The notes below the pieces were generated by a model. It saw nothing but the letters and a program-made list of their open reading frames with translations. It was not told where the DNA came from and did not search any database. From NCBI GenBank assembly GCA_021826035.1, contig JAKBBE010000014.1, forward strand, positions 1 through 49,861: a DNA stretch of 49,861 nucleotides, written 5' to 3'. Position 1 is the stretch's first letter; every line of letters starts with the position of its first letter. This document shows positions 8,181 through 16,981 of the stretch, piece by piece. This DNA comes from Pseudomonadota bacterium. GTDB taxonomy: Bacteria; Pseudomonadota; Gammaproteobacteria; Steroidobacterales; Steroidobacteraceae. A program made the position numbers and the translations under genes.

Positions 8181-9185
8181 TCAGGTGCCTTTTATCCCTG
8201 GCCGCGTCGCGCCGGCTGATGCCTCAGGCTGGGGGCGCCGCTCCTGGCGCGGCGGATGACCGTAGAGCGCCCGATAGGATCGGCTGAAGTGGCACGCGGA
8301 GCGGAAGCCGCAGGCGACGGTGATGTCCATCACCGGCATGGCCGTCTGCCGCAAGAGCTGCCGCGCGCGACGCAGCCGCACTGTTGTGTAGTACTGGGCC
8401 GGTGTGATGCCCAGATTGCGTCTGAACAGCCGCTGCAACTGCCGATGCGAAATGCCGCTCAGTCGGGCCAGTTCTTCGAGTGACAGAGGATCCTCGACGT
8501 TGGCCTCCATCAACGCAGCGGCCTGCGCGACGGACGGATGGCTGCCACTCAGGCGCGCAGCGAGCGGGATGTGCTGGTTGTCGGTGCTGTTGCGAATCCG
8601 CTCGACAATGAACTCCTCGGATATGCCAGCGGCAATGGTCTTGCCGACCCGCGGGGTGATCAGGTGCAGCACCATGTCGAGCGGCGCGACGCCGCCGGTG
8701 CAGGTGCAGCGCTCGCGATCGATCACAAACAGGTCCGAGCTGAATTCAATCCGTGGAAAGCGCTCGCGCAATCCCGGCAGGTTCTCCCAATGAATTGCGC
8801 ATCGGTAACCGTCGAGCAGGCCCGCTTCGGCGAGCGCATACGATCCGGTGCACAGCGCTCCGATGCCGATGCGGTGCCGCGCGACGCGCCGCAGCAGCCG
8901 GACCAGCTGACTGTCCACCGCGGCCGGAACATTGATTCCACCACACAAGAATAGGATGTCGGGCAGTGCGGATTCGTCGAGCTGCTGCGTCGGTGCGACG
9001 GAAAGCCCATTGCTGGCTGTCACCGGCTCGCCCGTCAGTGAGTATATCGACCATCGATACACTTCCCGTCCGGCGAGGTAGTTCGCCATGCGCAACGGCT
9101 CCACCGCGCTCGAAAAGGCGATCATTGAGAAATTACGCAGCGTGAAGAAGCCGAAATGGCTGGGAGAACTCGCAGGCGCGCGCAC
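8181..9185 (-). CDS. GbdR-like AraC-family regulator of betaine/choline catabolism
   Basis: A 334-residue protein whose N-terminus (FTLRNFSMIAFSSAVEPLRM, then ANYLAGREVYRW) matches the GbdR/CdhR type closely. It has a PfpI-like sensor domain to about residue 190 (GALCTGSYALAEAGLL) and a C-terminal AraC helix-turn-helix pair (ISHRQLQRLFRRNLGITPAQ ... ACGFRSACHFSRSYRALYG). GbdR activates glycine-betaine, dimethylglycine and sarcosine genes in response to betaine or dimethylglycine. The neighbouring betaine-type ABC ATPase and the sarcosine oxidase operon in this window fit that role, but the target genes are inferred. The frame begins with GTG at 9185, with a weak AGGT upstream; no better start is visible because the conserved domain begins about residue 9. 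Confidence 0.85.
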   Translation of the reverse strand: MRAPASSPSHFGFFTLRNFSMIAFSSAVEPLRMANYLAGREVYRWSIYSLTGEPVTASNGLSVAPTQQLDESALPDILFLCGGINVPAAVDSQLVRLLRRVARHRIGIGALCTGSYALAEAGLLDGYRCAIHWENLPGLRERFPRIEFSSDLFVIDRERCTCTGGVAPLDMVLHLITPRVGKTIAAGISEEFIVERIRNSTDNQHIPLAARLSGSHPSVAQAAALMEANVEDPLSLEELARLSGISHRQLQRLFRRNLGITPAQYYTTVRLRRARQLLRQTAMPVMDITVACGFRSACHFSRSYRALYGHPPRQERRPQPEASAGATRPGIKGT

Positions 9186-9268
9186 CGGAATTACCTATTG
9201 GGCGGAAAGATCAATGGAGTGAGAGCATGAACTTATCTTGAGCGGTCCGACGGGCCTCGAACTGCGCA

Positions 9269-10159
9269 TCACGTGGCAAACCGTGCACTGCATTGCTTGA
9301 ACGCGGTATTCGGATTGACACGCCGAACGAACTCGGCGACGTAATCGTCTACCGGGTGTTCGACAATCTCACGCGCGGTCCCTGTCTGCACGATCCGACC
9401 ACCCTCCAGAATAGAGACGCGGTCGCCGAGCTTAAGGGCCTCGTCAAGATCGTGGCTTACAAAAACAATGGTCTTGTGCAGCCGCGCCTGCAGAGCGAGC
9501 AGTTCATCCTGCAGTTTGTGGCGAATCAGCGGATCGAGCGCAGAAAACGGCTCGTCCATGAGAAGTATTTCAGCGTTCGTCGCCAGCGCCCGCGCCAGGC
9601 CGACGCGCTGCTGCATGCCGCCGGACAGCTCATCGCAGTGTCGATCCGCCCATTGGCTCAGTCCGACAAGTTCCAGCTGCTCCTCGACGATCCGCCGGCA
9701 GTGCTCGGACGGCTCGCCGCGCAGTTCGAGGCCGAAACCGACGTTCTCGCGTACGGTGCGCCATGGAAGCAGTGCAAACTGCTGGAAGACCATTGCGACG
9801 CGCTGGCGACGCACGCGACGCAGCGCGGCCGCGTCGCAGTGGGCGACATCGACCATAGAGTCCGCGTCGCGCACGAGCACTTCGCCGCGCGTGACTGGGT
9901 TCAGTCCGTTGATGGTCCGCAGCAACGTGGACTTGCCGGAACCGGACAAACCCATCAGGACGGAGATCTCGCCTCGTGCGATAGCGAGGTTTGCGTTGCT
10001 GATCCCGACAATGACTCCGGTCTGCTCGGCAATCGCAGCGCGGGTCTGGCCGGCATCGAGCGCTTCGAGCGCTCGCCGCAGTACGCTTCGGGCCCGCCGG
10101 GTAGACACCGCGGTGGGCGCAAAGAGGATATCCACTTTGCGTACTTCTATTGCGAGCAC
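9269..10159 (-). CDS. choV: Choline/betaine ABC transporter ATP-binding protein (ChoV-like)
   Basis: A 296-residue cytoplasmic ATPase of the choline/glycine-betaine uptake (ProV/ChoV) family. It shows Walker A GLSGSGKST, Q-loop FQQFALLPWRTV, signature LSGGMQQR, Walker B ILLMDEPFSALDP and switch His in VFVSHDLDEA. The N-terminal extension with ALDAGQTRAAIAEQTGVIVG is characteristic of the choline-specific ChoV branch. It has no C-terminal CBS pair, as in that branch. The start is GTG (10157-10159). In known systems it works with permease ChoW and binding protein ChoX encoded just upstream; here neither is present, only a short hydrophobic frame overlapping its start. It may energise a permease encoded elsewhere or be a leftover. 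The adjacent GbdR-like gene is transcribed the same way, about 80 bp downstream. Confidence 0.85.
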   Translation of the reverse strand: MLAIEVRKVDILFAPTAVSTRRARSVLRRALEALDAGQTRAAIAEQTGVIVGISNANLAIARGEISVLMGLSGSGKSTLLRTINGLNPVTRGEVLVRDADSMVDVAHCDAAALRRVRRQRVAMVFQQFALLPWRTVRENVGFGLELRGEPSEHCRRIVEEQLELVGLSQWADRHCDELSGGMQQRVGLARALATNAEILLMDEPFSALDPLIRHKLQDELLALQARLHKTIVFVSHDLDEALKLGDRVSILEGGRIVQTGTAREIVEHPVDDYVAEFVRRVNPNTAFKQCSARFAT

Positions 10160-10266
10160 AGCTTGTTCTTCTTGTCGGTCGGAGGACTGATCATGCAGTC
10201 CAGGATGATGCCGAACAGCACGAACTTCAAATCGGCGTCTCGACGATGAAGTACACAGTCAATCAT
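10147..10266 (-). pseudogene. Possible C-terminal remnant of the ABC permease (choW-like)
   Basis: A 39-codon frame starting with ATG at 10266 and ending in a stop that overlaps the GTG of the ATPase gene, which is where a choW permease would end. It contains one hydrophobic run (FVLFGIILDCM) reminiscent of the last membrane helix of such permeases, then a polar tail. No further permease sequence is visible upstream. The identification rests on position and hydrophobicity only and is weak; it could be chance. Confidence 0.25.
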
Positions 10267-10563
10267 GTGCGTCGCGCTGCAATACTGACGAGTACCCGCG
10301 CGTCCCGGCGCTTGAACGGATACGCCATCATACCCGCGCGCCGCATCGATCTGCCAAGAAAGGCCGGCAGGTGCACGGCACCGGTGTATGGCCGAGCGCT
10401 GCCTCGGCGCTCACGACGGTGCCTCGAGTCGAAGCGGGGACTGACCCGCGTAGCCAGGACTGCAGCGACGCGGTTGTGCGCACCGGGGGGAGGGTCGGGT
10501 CGCTGGCAGGCCCCGGCCCTGTGCGGGACCGTTGGGGCGCCGACCATCAGCGGGCGGCGGCAC
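10267..10563. other. Gap between the ATPase gene and hydrolase B; no gene recognised
   Basis: This is where choX/choW would be expected. I see no binding-protein or permease motif in any frame, only short GC-rich frames. Confidence 0.5.
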
Positions 10564-11997
10564 TCAGTGCACGGGTCGCGCGCTTGCTCGCTGCATTTCG
10601 AGCCCCACGGCGAATGAGCGCTGGAAGCCCTTCCAGACCGTGATATCGCCGGAGCCCGGACTATAGGCGGCGAACGGTTCATGGTCGTGAGGCCACACCC
10701 CGTGGCCGGCGTGCCGGACCGGGACATCAAGGTACGCAGCGCGGCTTTTCTGTCCCTTGACGTACAGATCGAGGAAAGCGGTAATGAAGTGCGTATTGAT
10801 TGCGTTGACGCGCTGCGTATTCCAGACCGGATCCTGAAACCACGACAGATTCCACAGCGAATGGCGCATCTGAGCGGGGACCGGATCGAGCCCGATGTCA
10901 TGCCCGGCCTCCTCGATGGTCAGCAGGTAACGCGGAGCATTGACGGCTTCACGAAATACCCTCAGGCCGGCGCGCCGGTAGCCGACGGTGCGGTCTCGAT
11001 TGCCGTTGATCAGCAGAAGCGGCGTGTGGATTGCGGCGAGCCCATTGTGGCCCCACGCGTCCCAGGGCGGGCCTCCCGCCGGGGAGATCGCCACGACCGC
11101 GCGCAGATGCGCCACTTTGAGCGACTTGCGCAGTGCGCCGTCGCGGCAATAGGGCAGCAATAATCCGCCGGGAACCGCTTTGGCAAGCGGACTGTCCGGA
11201 TCTAGGATCGCCCCGGCGGCGGTCAGTACGCCGTAGCCGCCCATCGAATAACCAATCAGCGCAGTGCGGTCCGGATCGATCCAGTGCTTGGCGGTGAGAC
11301 TGCGCTGCAGCTCCTCGGCCACGAAGGCGATGTCGAGCGGGCGGCGGAGCACCGGCTCGATGAATTCCCGGGAGTCCGTGATCGGCGGGTCGTCATGCTG
11401 GATTGCCGCGACGACATAGCCCTTCGAGGCCAGATTCTCAGTGATCCACGTCATCGCCGCCGGGGCATTGCTGTACCCGTGGGATACGATGACCAGCGGA
11501 TAGGGACCCGGTGCAAACGGTGCGTTGCGCACCGCGATGCCCGGCACCGAAAAATGCGCCGGCGGCGCCGGCGGCGCAGATGGAAAGGCAGCTGAATACA
11601 CTGCTCGGGGCGCTGCGGGCTCGGCCTGCGCGGGATACCAGATATCGACCCGAAGTGTGCGATTGCGCTTCGGGGCGCTGTGCGTCTTGGGGTTGTAAGC
11701 AAGTACATCGATTTGAGCGTGCTCGACCAGCGTGATGGTCACCACTCCGACGGCGTGCGGTCCGAGCCGCGCCAGCTGCGGCGCATCGGGGCCATAGACG
11801 CTTGGGGGCCGCTGTCCGGCGGCGCGCGCGATCCCGGCTCCAGCGCCGGTCAAGGCGAGGAGAATCGCCACGATTGTCGGCGGATTACACATCGCACGTC
11901 CCGTGCGCAGAATGCGCAAGCCGCCCGTGTGCTGCGCGATCTTGCGAATAGGCATCATCGATTGCATCAGTGACCACGCGCTACGACGGCAGTTCAT
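10564..11997 (-). CDS. Secreted PAF-acetylhydrolase / dienelactone-hydrolase-like esterase, paralogue B
   Basis: A 477-residue close paralogue of the protein at 615-2069. Long blocks are shared nearly residue for residue, such as ARLGPHAVGVVTITL, YNPKTHSAPKRNR and VVAISPAGG. It carries the same catalytic set: Ser in GYSMGG, Asp in NGNRDRTVGYRRAG and His in IEEAGHDIG. The export segment (VAILLALTGAGAG) ends near ARAAG. The ATG at 11997 has a strong GGAGG 5-6 nt upstream, so I prefer it over the longer frame. It lies 32 nt after another alpha/beta hydrolase gene on the same strand and is probably co-transcribed with it. Codon choice is more GC-rich than in paralogue A, suggesting divergence after duplication rather than a recent copy. 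Confidence 0.8.
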   Translation of the reverse strand: MNCRRSAWSLMQSMMPIRKIAQHTGGLRILRTGRAMCNPPTIVAILLALTGAGAGIARAAGQRPPSVYGPDAPQLARLGPHAVGVVTITLVEHAQIDVLAYNPKTHSAPKRNRTLRVDIWYPAQAEPAAPRAVYSAAFPSAPPAPPAHFSVPGIAVRNAPFAPGPYPLVIVSHGYSNAPAAMTWITENLASKGYVVAAIQHDDPPITDSREFIEPVLRRPLDIAFVAEELQRSLTAKHWIDPDRTALIGYSMGGYGVLTAAGAILDPDSPLAKAVPGGLLLPYCRDGALRKSLKVAHLRAVVAISPAGGPPWDAWGHNGLAAIHTPLLLINGNRDRTVGYRRAGLRVFREAVNAPRYLLTIEEAGHDIGLDPVPAQMRHSLWNLSWFQDPVWNTQRVNAINTHFITAFLDLYVKGQKSRAAYLDVPVRHAGHGVWPHDHEPFAAYSPGSGDITVWKGFQRSFAVGLEMQRASARPVH

Positions 11998-12029
11998 TTG
12001 GCCTCCACGGGAGTGATGTCGCTCGAGCC

Positions 12030-12872
12030 TCAATCGCTTGTACTGTACGCCGGAGCGATGGCGCTGCCAATCATCGTGACGCCTTCGTGGTGAGCGATTC
12101 CTTGCCAGAAATTAGCCAGGACCCTGTTGATTTCCTCGGCTCTCTCCCAGGGTGCGCAGTGCCCCGTGCCCGCCACGATATGCAGCCGGGAGCGTGGAAT
12201 GTGGCGCGCGATTTCTTCCGTGTAGTCCTTCGGCACGACGTCATCATCGGTCGCCGCTATGACCAATGTTTCACAGTCGATCTGCTCCAGGAGCGAGCGG
12301 TTGTCGTTGCGACCGATCATTGCCTTGATTTGACTGAACAGTACCTCCTCACCGAGGTTGACCGCGTTGGAGATGATTCGCGCGCGAAAATCCGCATCGA
12401 CTCGCTGCGGATCCTTGATCATCTGATCCAGCGACGCGACAAACGCGGCGCGCAGTCCGGAGGTCTGTACGGCGCGCAGAAACTCTGCGCGCCGGATCAG
12501 TGCAGCGCGGCTCTCCGCTCGGGCACTGGTGCTGATCAGGGTGAGGGATCGGATGCGCTCGCGTACCAGCGGGTAGAGCTCGAGGGCGATGTATCCGCCC
12601 ATTGACCAGCCAACCAGGTCGAACCGCTCCGGGGCACTCGCGGCGATCGTTCGCGCCATCGCGGCGATGGAATTCAGGCCGTAGTGCGCGTCCGGGACCA
12701 CCACCCTGCGTTGTCGCGGCAGCTGGCGGACCTGATGCTCCCAGGTCGCCGCGCTGGACATATGTCCCGAGAGCAATACGAGGGGCGTCGAATCAGGTGC
12801 ATCTTGGGACCCGTGGGGCGGTGCCTCGGCGGCGCTGTTGCTGCTCGGGCCTCCGGTGAGTGCTGTGTTCAT
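12030..12872 (-). CDS. Alpha/beta hydrolase (small cytoplasmic esterase type)
   Basis: A 280-residue alpha/beta hydrolase fold protein. The nucleophile Ser lies in GWSMGG, the acid in AATDDDVVP and the His in GTGHCAPWE. An oxyanion-side strand (VLLSGHMSSAATW) lies at about residues 35-47. No signal peptide is seen, so it is probably cytoplasmic, unlike the neighbouring exported esterase. The frame stays open further upstream, but ATG 12872 is preceded by GGGAGGA, about 11 nt away. It precedes hydrolase B by 32 nt on the same strand and probably forms a two-gene operon with it. Substrate unknown; relatives hydrolyse esters, lactones or ring-cleavage products. Confidence 0.8.
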   Translation of the reverse strand: MNTALTGGPSSNSAAEAPPHGSQDAPDSTPLVLLSGHMSSAATWEHQVRQLPRQRRVVVPDAHYGLNSIAAMARTIAASAPERFDLVGWSMGGYIALELYPLVRERIRSLTLISTSARAESRAALIRRAEFLRAVQTSGLRAAFVASLDQMIKDPQRVDADFRARIISNAVNLGEEVLFSQIKAMIGRNDNRSLLEQIDCETLVIAATDDDVVPKDYTEEIARHIPRSRLHIVAGTGHCAPWERAEEINRVLANFWQGIAHHEGVTMIGSAIAPAYSTSD

Positions 12873-13261
12873 GCGGTTCGCGTTCCTCCCGGCCGCATCA
12901 TCGCCGCGCCCTTGAGGATAAGCCAGCCGCATCGCGGGCTGGTCCCTTACCGTGGCGCAGGTATCATCGTGCCGGGGGGGATGCTCCCACGGAAGCTCTG
13001 TCCGCTTGTACGATGACCGATTCCCCGCGCCGGGCGGGCGCTCGGGGCACTCCGCCGTCGCGTGGGCCGCCGTCGCGTGGGCCGCCGTCGCGTGGGCCGC
13101 CGGGGCAGCCTGGAATCGCCCGACTGCGCGCCAGGTCGTCCTGGGGACTGATATACCGCGCCAGCACTTGTTCGAGAAGCCGACCGGGTCGGGTGTAGGC
13201 AGCGCGGGCGGGCTCCGGTAGGATCGGGCGAATACCCTGTACCCTGCGATTGCTCTTCAAG
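12873..13261. other. Divergent intergenic region with a 15-bp tandem repeat
   Basis: Lies between the minus-strand hydrolase and the plus-strand hydantoinase-like gene and should hold both promoters. Short frames here are driven by GC-rich repeats. No clear -35/-10 pair is evident. Confidence 0.5.
13052..13096. repeat. Tandem repeat, three exact 15-bp units
   Basis: The unit CCGCCGTCGCGTGGG occurs three times in a row (13052-13066, 13067-13081, 13082-13096), followed by a partial unit. It is GC-rich and within an intergenic stretch, and copy number could vary between strains. Confidence 0.9.
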
Positions 13262-15316
13262 ATGGATCACACCAGCCTCACTGGCACTGCCAGCTCGCGC
13301 CAAAAATCAGAACTGTGGATCGGACTGGACACCGGCGGAACGTATACCGACGCTGTCATCATGGACGGCTCTGGCCGGGTGATCGCCAGCGCCAAGGCGC
13401 TGACCACCCACTGGAATCTCTCCGTCGGACTCGGAAATGCATTGCGCTCCGTACTCGGTGAACTTCCCGAAGGGGCGCGCAGCGACATCACGTTGGTGTC
13501 GGTGTCGACCACCCTGGCGACAAATTCCGTTGTCGAGAACCGCTTCAGCCCGATCTGCGCGATTTTGATCGGCTTCAATGACCGGATGGTCCAGATGGCC
13601 GGCTTGACGGAGCAGCGCGGAGATCTGATCGTGCGCGTGCGCGGCGGACACGATCCGACGGGCCAGGAAGAGGCGGCACTCGATGAGGCGGCGGTTGAGG
13701 CCGCCGTCAGGCAGTATGCCGATCAGGTCGAGGCGTTCGTCGTCGCAGCACAGTTCTCGGTGCGAAATCCGGAGCACGAGTTGCGCGTGCGCCGACTCAT
13801 CCGTGCGATGTGCGACAAGTCAGTCACCTGCAGCCACGAGATGAGCGCGCAGCTGAACGCGCCGAAGCGTGCCTTGACCGCTGCCTTGAACGCACGTCTG
13901 GTGCCGCAGATCCGACACCTGCTGCAAGCTTTGACAGAGCAGCTGCAGCGCGAGGAGATTCGTGCTCCTTTGATGATCGTCAAGGGTAATGGAACCTTGA
14001 TGCGCGCAGACGTTGCGATGGAATACCCGGTCGAAACCGTGTTATCAGGACCGGCGGCGAGCGTCGTCGGGGCGGCATATCTGACGGGACTGAAGGACTT
14101 CGCTGTGTCAGATATGGGGGGAACCACCACGGACGTGGCATTGATCGTCAACGATCGGCCTGTGGTTCGCGCGGAAGGGGCCGTGATCGGCGGTTGGCGT
14201 ACGATGATCGAGGCAGTCGATGTGCGCACGTGCGGTCTGGGCGGAGACAGTGAGATCAGCTTCGATCGCGAGGGGCGCATGCGGGTCGGCCCGCGTAGGG
14301 TAGTTCCGCTCAGCCTGCTTGCCCAGCAGTTCCCAGAGATGCAACGCAAGCTCGGCGAACTTGCCGATGCGCAGCGCGTGACGCAGCTCGCCGCACAATT
14401 TGCCCATAAAAATCCCGGCGGCGACCGGCAGGTGCCGCTCGATCGTCTCGAGCAGCGTGTGTGGGAGTCGCTGGATGAGGCGCCGCGTGGCGTAGAGGCT
14501 GTGGCGGGGACTGCCCAGGGCGTGGAGGCGCTGTGGCGCCTGGTCGACAGAGGAATTGTATCCATCTCAGGATTTACGCCGAGCGATGCGCTGCACGTTC
14601 TGGGCCGCCAGAGTGGCTGGAGCGTTGAAGCGGCGCGCTTGGGCGCGAAAATTCTGGCAACCATACAGAACCTTGAAACCGCCGGCCGTATCGGCGATAC
14701 CCCCGTGGGCCTGGCAGAGCGCGTCTGCGAACTCGTCGTTCGCCAGGCGACCCGGGTGGTGCTGGAAAGTGCGATCGCCCAGGACCCGGGCATCGAAGTG
14801 ACCAACGGACGATGGGGGCCACTGAGTCCGCTCATCGAGAGTCTCGTGGAAGGTCGCCGGTTCTCCTCTCTGCTCGATGTGCACATTCGCCTGCCCCATC
14901 CGCTGGTGGCGATCGGCGGCCCGGCCAGCGCATTCTACGAGGAGGTGGCGAGCCGCCTGGGCGCCCCCCTGATCATCCCCGAGCATGCGGCGGTATGCAA
15001 TGCGGTCGGCGCGGTTGCGGGTGTCGTGTCGGAAACCTGTGAAGTGCTGGTCAATCAGCCGGAATATAACCTATTCAGGGTTCACGACCCTGCCGGATTG
15101 CAGGACTTCAACAATGCGGATGAGGCCATCGAGCTCGCGAAGCGTGTCTCCCGCGAGCTTGCGGTGGAGGCGGCGCGACGGGCGGGCGCGCACGATACGC
15201 ACCTCGAGACTACAGTGATCGAGCGGCGCGCGCACTCGAGCAGCAGCGGGGATTATCTAGCGGAGGCGAGGGTGCGGTCTCGGGCGACCGGACGTCCGAC
15301 GACGGCCCGCGCCTGA
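13262..15316 (+). CDS. Hydantoinase/oxoprolinase family protein (HyuA-like)
   Basis: A 684-residue member of the ATP-dependent hydantoinase A/oxoprolinase family, actin/ASKHA-like fold. The N-terminal phosphate loop is WIGLDTGGTYTDAV. A second acidic-glycine loop is VSDMGGTTTDVALI, followed by TCGLGGDSEISF, and a glycine-rich segment VAIGGPASAFYEEV lies near the C-terminus. Family members hydrolyse 5-oxoproline or (N-methyl)hydantoins with ATP, or serve as subunits of acetone-type carboxylases, usually with a HyuB partner. No hyuB is present here. The GDS and GPRRVVPLSLL segments resemble a stand-alone branch of unknown substrate. No clear ribosome binding site marks the start; ATG 13262 or TTG 13250 are both possible. 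Gene context with N-methylglycine catabolism makes N-methylhydantoin a tempting but unproven substrate. Confidence 0.75.
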   Translation: MDHTSLTGTASSRQKSELWIGLDTGGTYTDAVIMDGSGRVIASAKALTTHWNLSVGLGNALRSVLGELPEGARSDITLVSVSTTLATNSVVENRFSPICAILIGFNDRMVQMAGLTEQRGDLIVRVRGGHDPTGQEEAALDEAAVEAAVRQYADQVEAFVVAAQFSVRNPEHELRVRRLIRAMCDKSVTCSHEMSAQLNAPKRALTAALNARLVPQIRHLLQALTEQLQREEIRAPLMIVKGNGTLMRADVAMEYPVETVLSGPAASVVGAAYLTGLKDFAVSDMGGTTTDVALIVNDRPVVRAEGAVIGGWRTMIEAVDVRTCGLGGDSEISFDREGRMRVGPRRVVPLSLLAQQFPEMQRKLGELADAQRVTQLAAQFAHKNPGGDRQVPLDRLEQRVWESLDEAPRGVEAVAGTAQGVEALWRLVDRGIVSISGFTPSDALHVLGRQSGWSVEAARLGAKILATIQNLETAGRIGDTPVGLAERVCELVVRQATRVVLESAIAQDPGIEVTNGRWGPLSPLIESLVEGRRFSSLLDVHIRLPHPLVAIGGPASAFYEEVASRLGAPLIIPEHAAVCNAVGAVAGVVSETCEVLVNQPEYNLFRVHDPAGLQDFNNADEAIELAKRVSRELAVEAARRAGAHDTHLETTVIERRAHSSSSGDYLAEARVRSRATGRPTTARA

Positions 15317-15445
15317 TCTGCTCAGGAAGCGGCGGCGTTCGAGGTGTAGGCTCTCCGGCGCGCGATGGCCGCGATACCGGCGCTGGCGGCGGCCGCGTGA
15401 GATGGACTCGGGTTCGGTACGAAAGGACGACGGGAGGCGGCTTAA

Positions 15446-16981
15446 TTGACTGACAATAGCTACGATCTGATAGTCGTCGGCGGCGGTGTCAATGGTGTCG
15501 GAATCGCGCGCGACGCGGCGGGGCGTGGACTGAAGGCTCTATTGCTGGAGCGCAAAGACTTGGCGGGAGCGACGTCCTCGGCGTCCTCCAAGCTGATTCA
15601 CGGGGGGCTGCGCTATCTCGAGCAGCGCGAGTTTCGACTGGTGCGGGAGAGCCTGAAGGAACGCGAGATTCTCTGGGCTGCCGCGCCGCACATCGTCAAG
15701 CCGCTGCGATTCGTGCTACCGGTTCATCGTGGCATGCGTCCGGCATGGATGTTGCGATCTGGACTGTTTCTTTACGATCACATTGGCGGCCGCAAGCGAC
15801 TGCCGCCGACGAGCGCGTTGCACAGACCTCAGGCCGCAGCACTCCAGCCACTGCGCGAGCACATACGCCTGGGATTCGAGTATTCCGATTGCTGGGTTGA
15901 CGACGCACGGCTGGTGGTGCTCAACGCCATAGATGCGAGCCAACGGGATGCGGTCATCGCGGTGGGTTGGAGTATGCGCGCAGCTCGACGAGAGGGCGGT
16001 TCCTGGTGCGTCGAAATAGAGTCCACCGATGGTCAACGTGGCGCTGTTCGTTCGCGCGCGCTCGTTAACGCCGCCGGTCCATGGGTTCAAGACGTTCTTG
16101 GCCGTTGCGGAGCGGTACGGCATCGAGGACTCCGTCTGATCAAGGGCAGTCACATCGTCCTGCCGCGGCTCTACTGCGGTGAGCATGCCTATACCTTTCA
16201 GGGCGGCGATGGTCGCGTGGTGTTCACGATTCCCTACGAGCAGGCGTTCACGCTCATCGGAACCACGGATGTTCCCTATGAAAGCGATCCGGCGACGGTT
16301 CACGTCAGCACCGAGGAAATCGCCTATCTGTGTCGGGTGGTCGGAGAGTACCTGCGCTCGCCAGTCGTACCTGAGCAGATGGTCTGGAGCTACTCCGGCG
16401 TTCGACCGCTCTACGATGACGGGGGTGTCAGCGCCTCGACGATCACACGGGATTACGTCTTCGATCTGGATGCTCCCAACGGGCAGGCGCCCATACTGTC
16501 CGTGTTCGGTGGGAAGCTGACGACATATCGCCGGCTTGCCGAGCACGCGCTCAAGGAACTTCTGCCGCATCTCGATGTTGCGAGTCGTCCCTGGACGCGA
16601 ACGGCGACACTCCCGGGCGGAGAGATTCCGGATTTGGATCTTGAGCGGTTTACACGGGAACAGGTGAGTCGCTTTACATTCGCTCCCGAGTCAATGGTTC
16701 GCCGGTTGTGCCGTGCTTACGGTACGCGGATCGACCTGGCGCTGGGCGGTGCACGTCGCCGGGATGATCTCGGTCGGGAGATTGCGCCGCAACTGTATGA
16801 GGTGGAGCTTGAATACCTGCGCTCCCGGGAGTGGGCGCGCAGTGCCCAAGACGTGTTATGGCGCCGCTCGAAGCTCGGTCTCGTGTTCGATGCGCAGGCG
16901 GCGCAGCGGATCGACCAGTGGTTCACCTCGACAGCTCCGGTGGTACCCGGGGCCATTCGGGGCATGCGCGCGCTGGAGTGA
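15446..16981 (+). CDS. glpD: Aerobic glycerol-3-phosphate dehydrogenase (FAD)
   Basis: A 511-residue membrane-associated flavoenzyme that oxidises sn-glycerol 3-phosphate to dihydroxyacetone phosphate and passes electrons to quinone. Visible are the FAD-binding VVGGGVNGVGIARDAAGRG, the family signature SSASSKLIHGGLRYLEQ with the RLVRESLKER block, IKGSHIVLPR, TDVPYESDP and FGGKLTTYRRLAE, plus the C-terminal helical domain. Length fits the family. The start is TTG at 15446, 8 nt after GGGAGG. No glpF, glpK or glpR neighbour is present, so it is not in a classical glycerol operon. It follows the HyuA-like gene by 129 bp on the same strand. Confidence 0.92.
   Translation: MTDNSYDLIVVGGGVNGVGIARDAAGRGLKALLLERKDLAGATSSASSKLIHGGLRYLEQREFRLVRESLKEREILWAAAPHIVKPLRFVLPVHRGMRPAWMLRSGLFLYDHIGGRKRLPPTSALHRPQAAALQPLREHIRLGFEYSDCWVDDARLVVLNAIDASQRDAVIAVGWSMRAARREGGSWCVEIESTDGQRGAVRSRALVNAAGPWVQDVLGRCGAVRHRGLRLIKGSHIVLPRLYCGEHAYTFQGGDGRVVFTIPYEQAFTLIGTTDVPYESDPATVHVSTEEIAYLCRVVGEYLRSPVVPEQMVWSYSGVRPLYDDGGVSASTITRDYVFDLDAPNGQAPILSVFGGKLTTYRRLAEHALKELLPHLDVASRPWTRTATLPGGEIPDLDLERFTREQVSRFTFAPESMVRRLCRAYGTRIDLALGGARRRDDLGREIAPQLYEVELEYLRSREWARSAQDVLWRRSKLGLVFDAQAAQRIDQWFTSTAPVVPGAIRGMRALE

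Noticed and set aside
9293..10249. Plus-strand frame (318 codons) opposite the ABC ATPase
   Set aside because: All ATPase motifs are on the minus strand; the plus frame has none.
13018..13198. Small plus-strand protein with PPSRG repeats
   Set aside because: The repeat is explained by a 15-bp DNA tandem repeat in intergenic DNA; there is no ribosome binding site and no downstream protein-like sequence.
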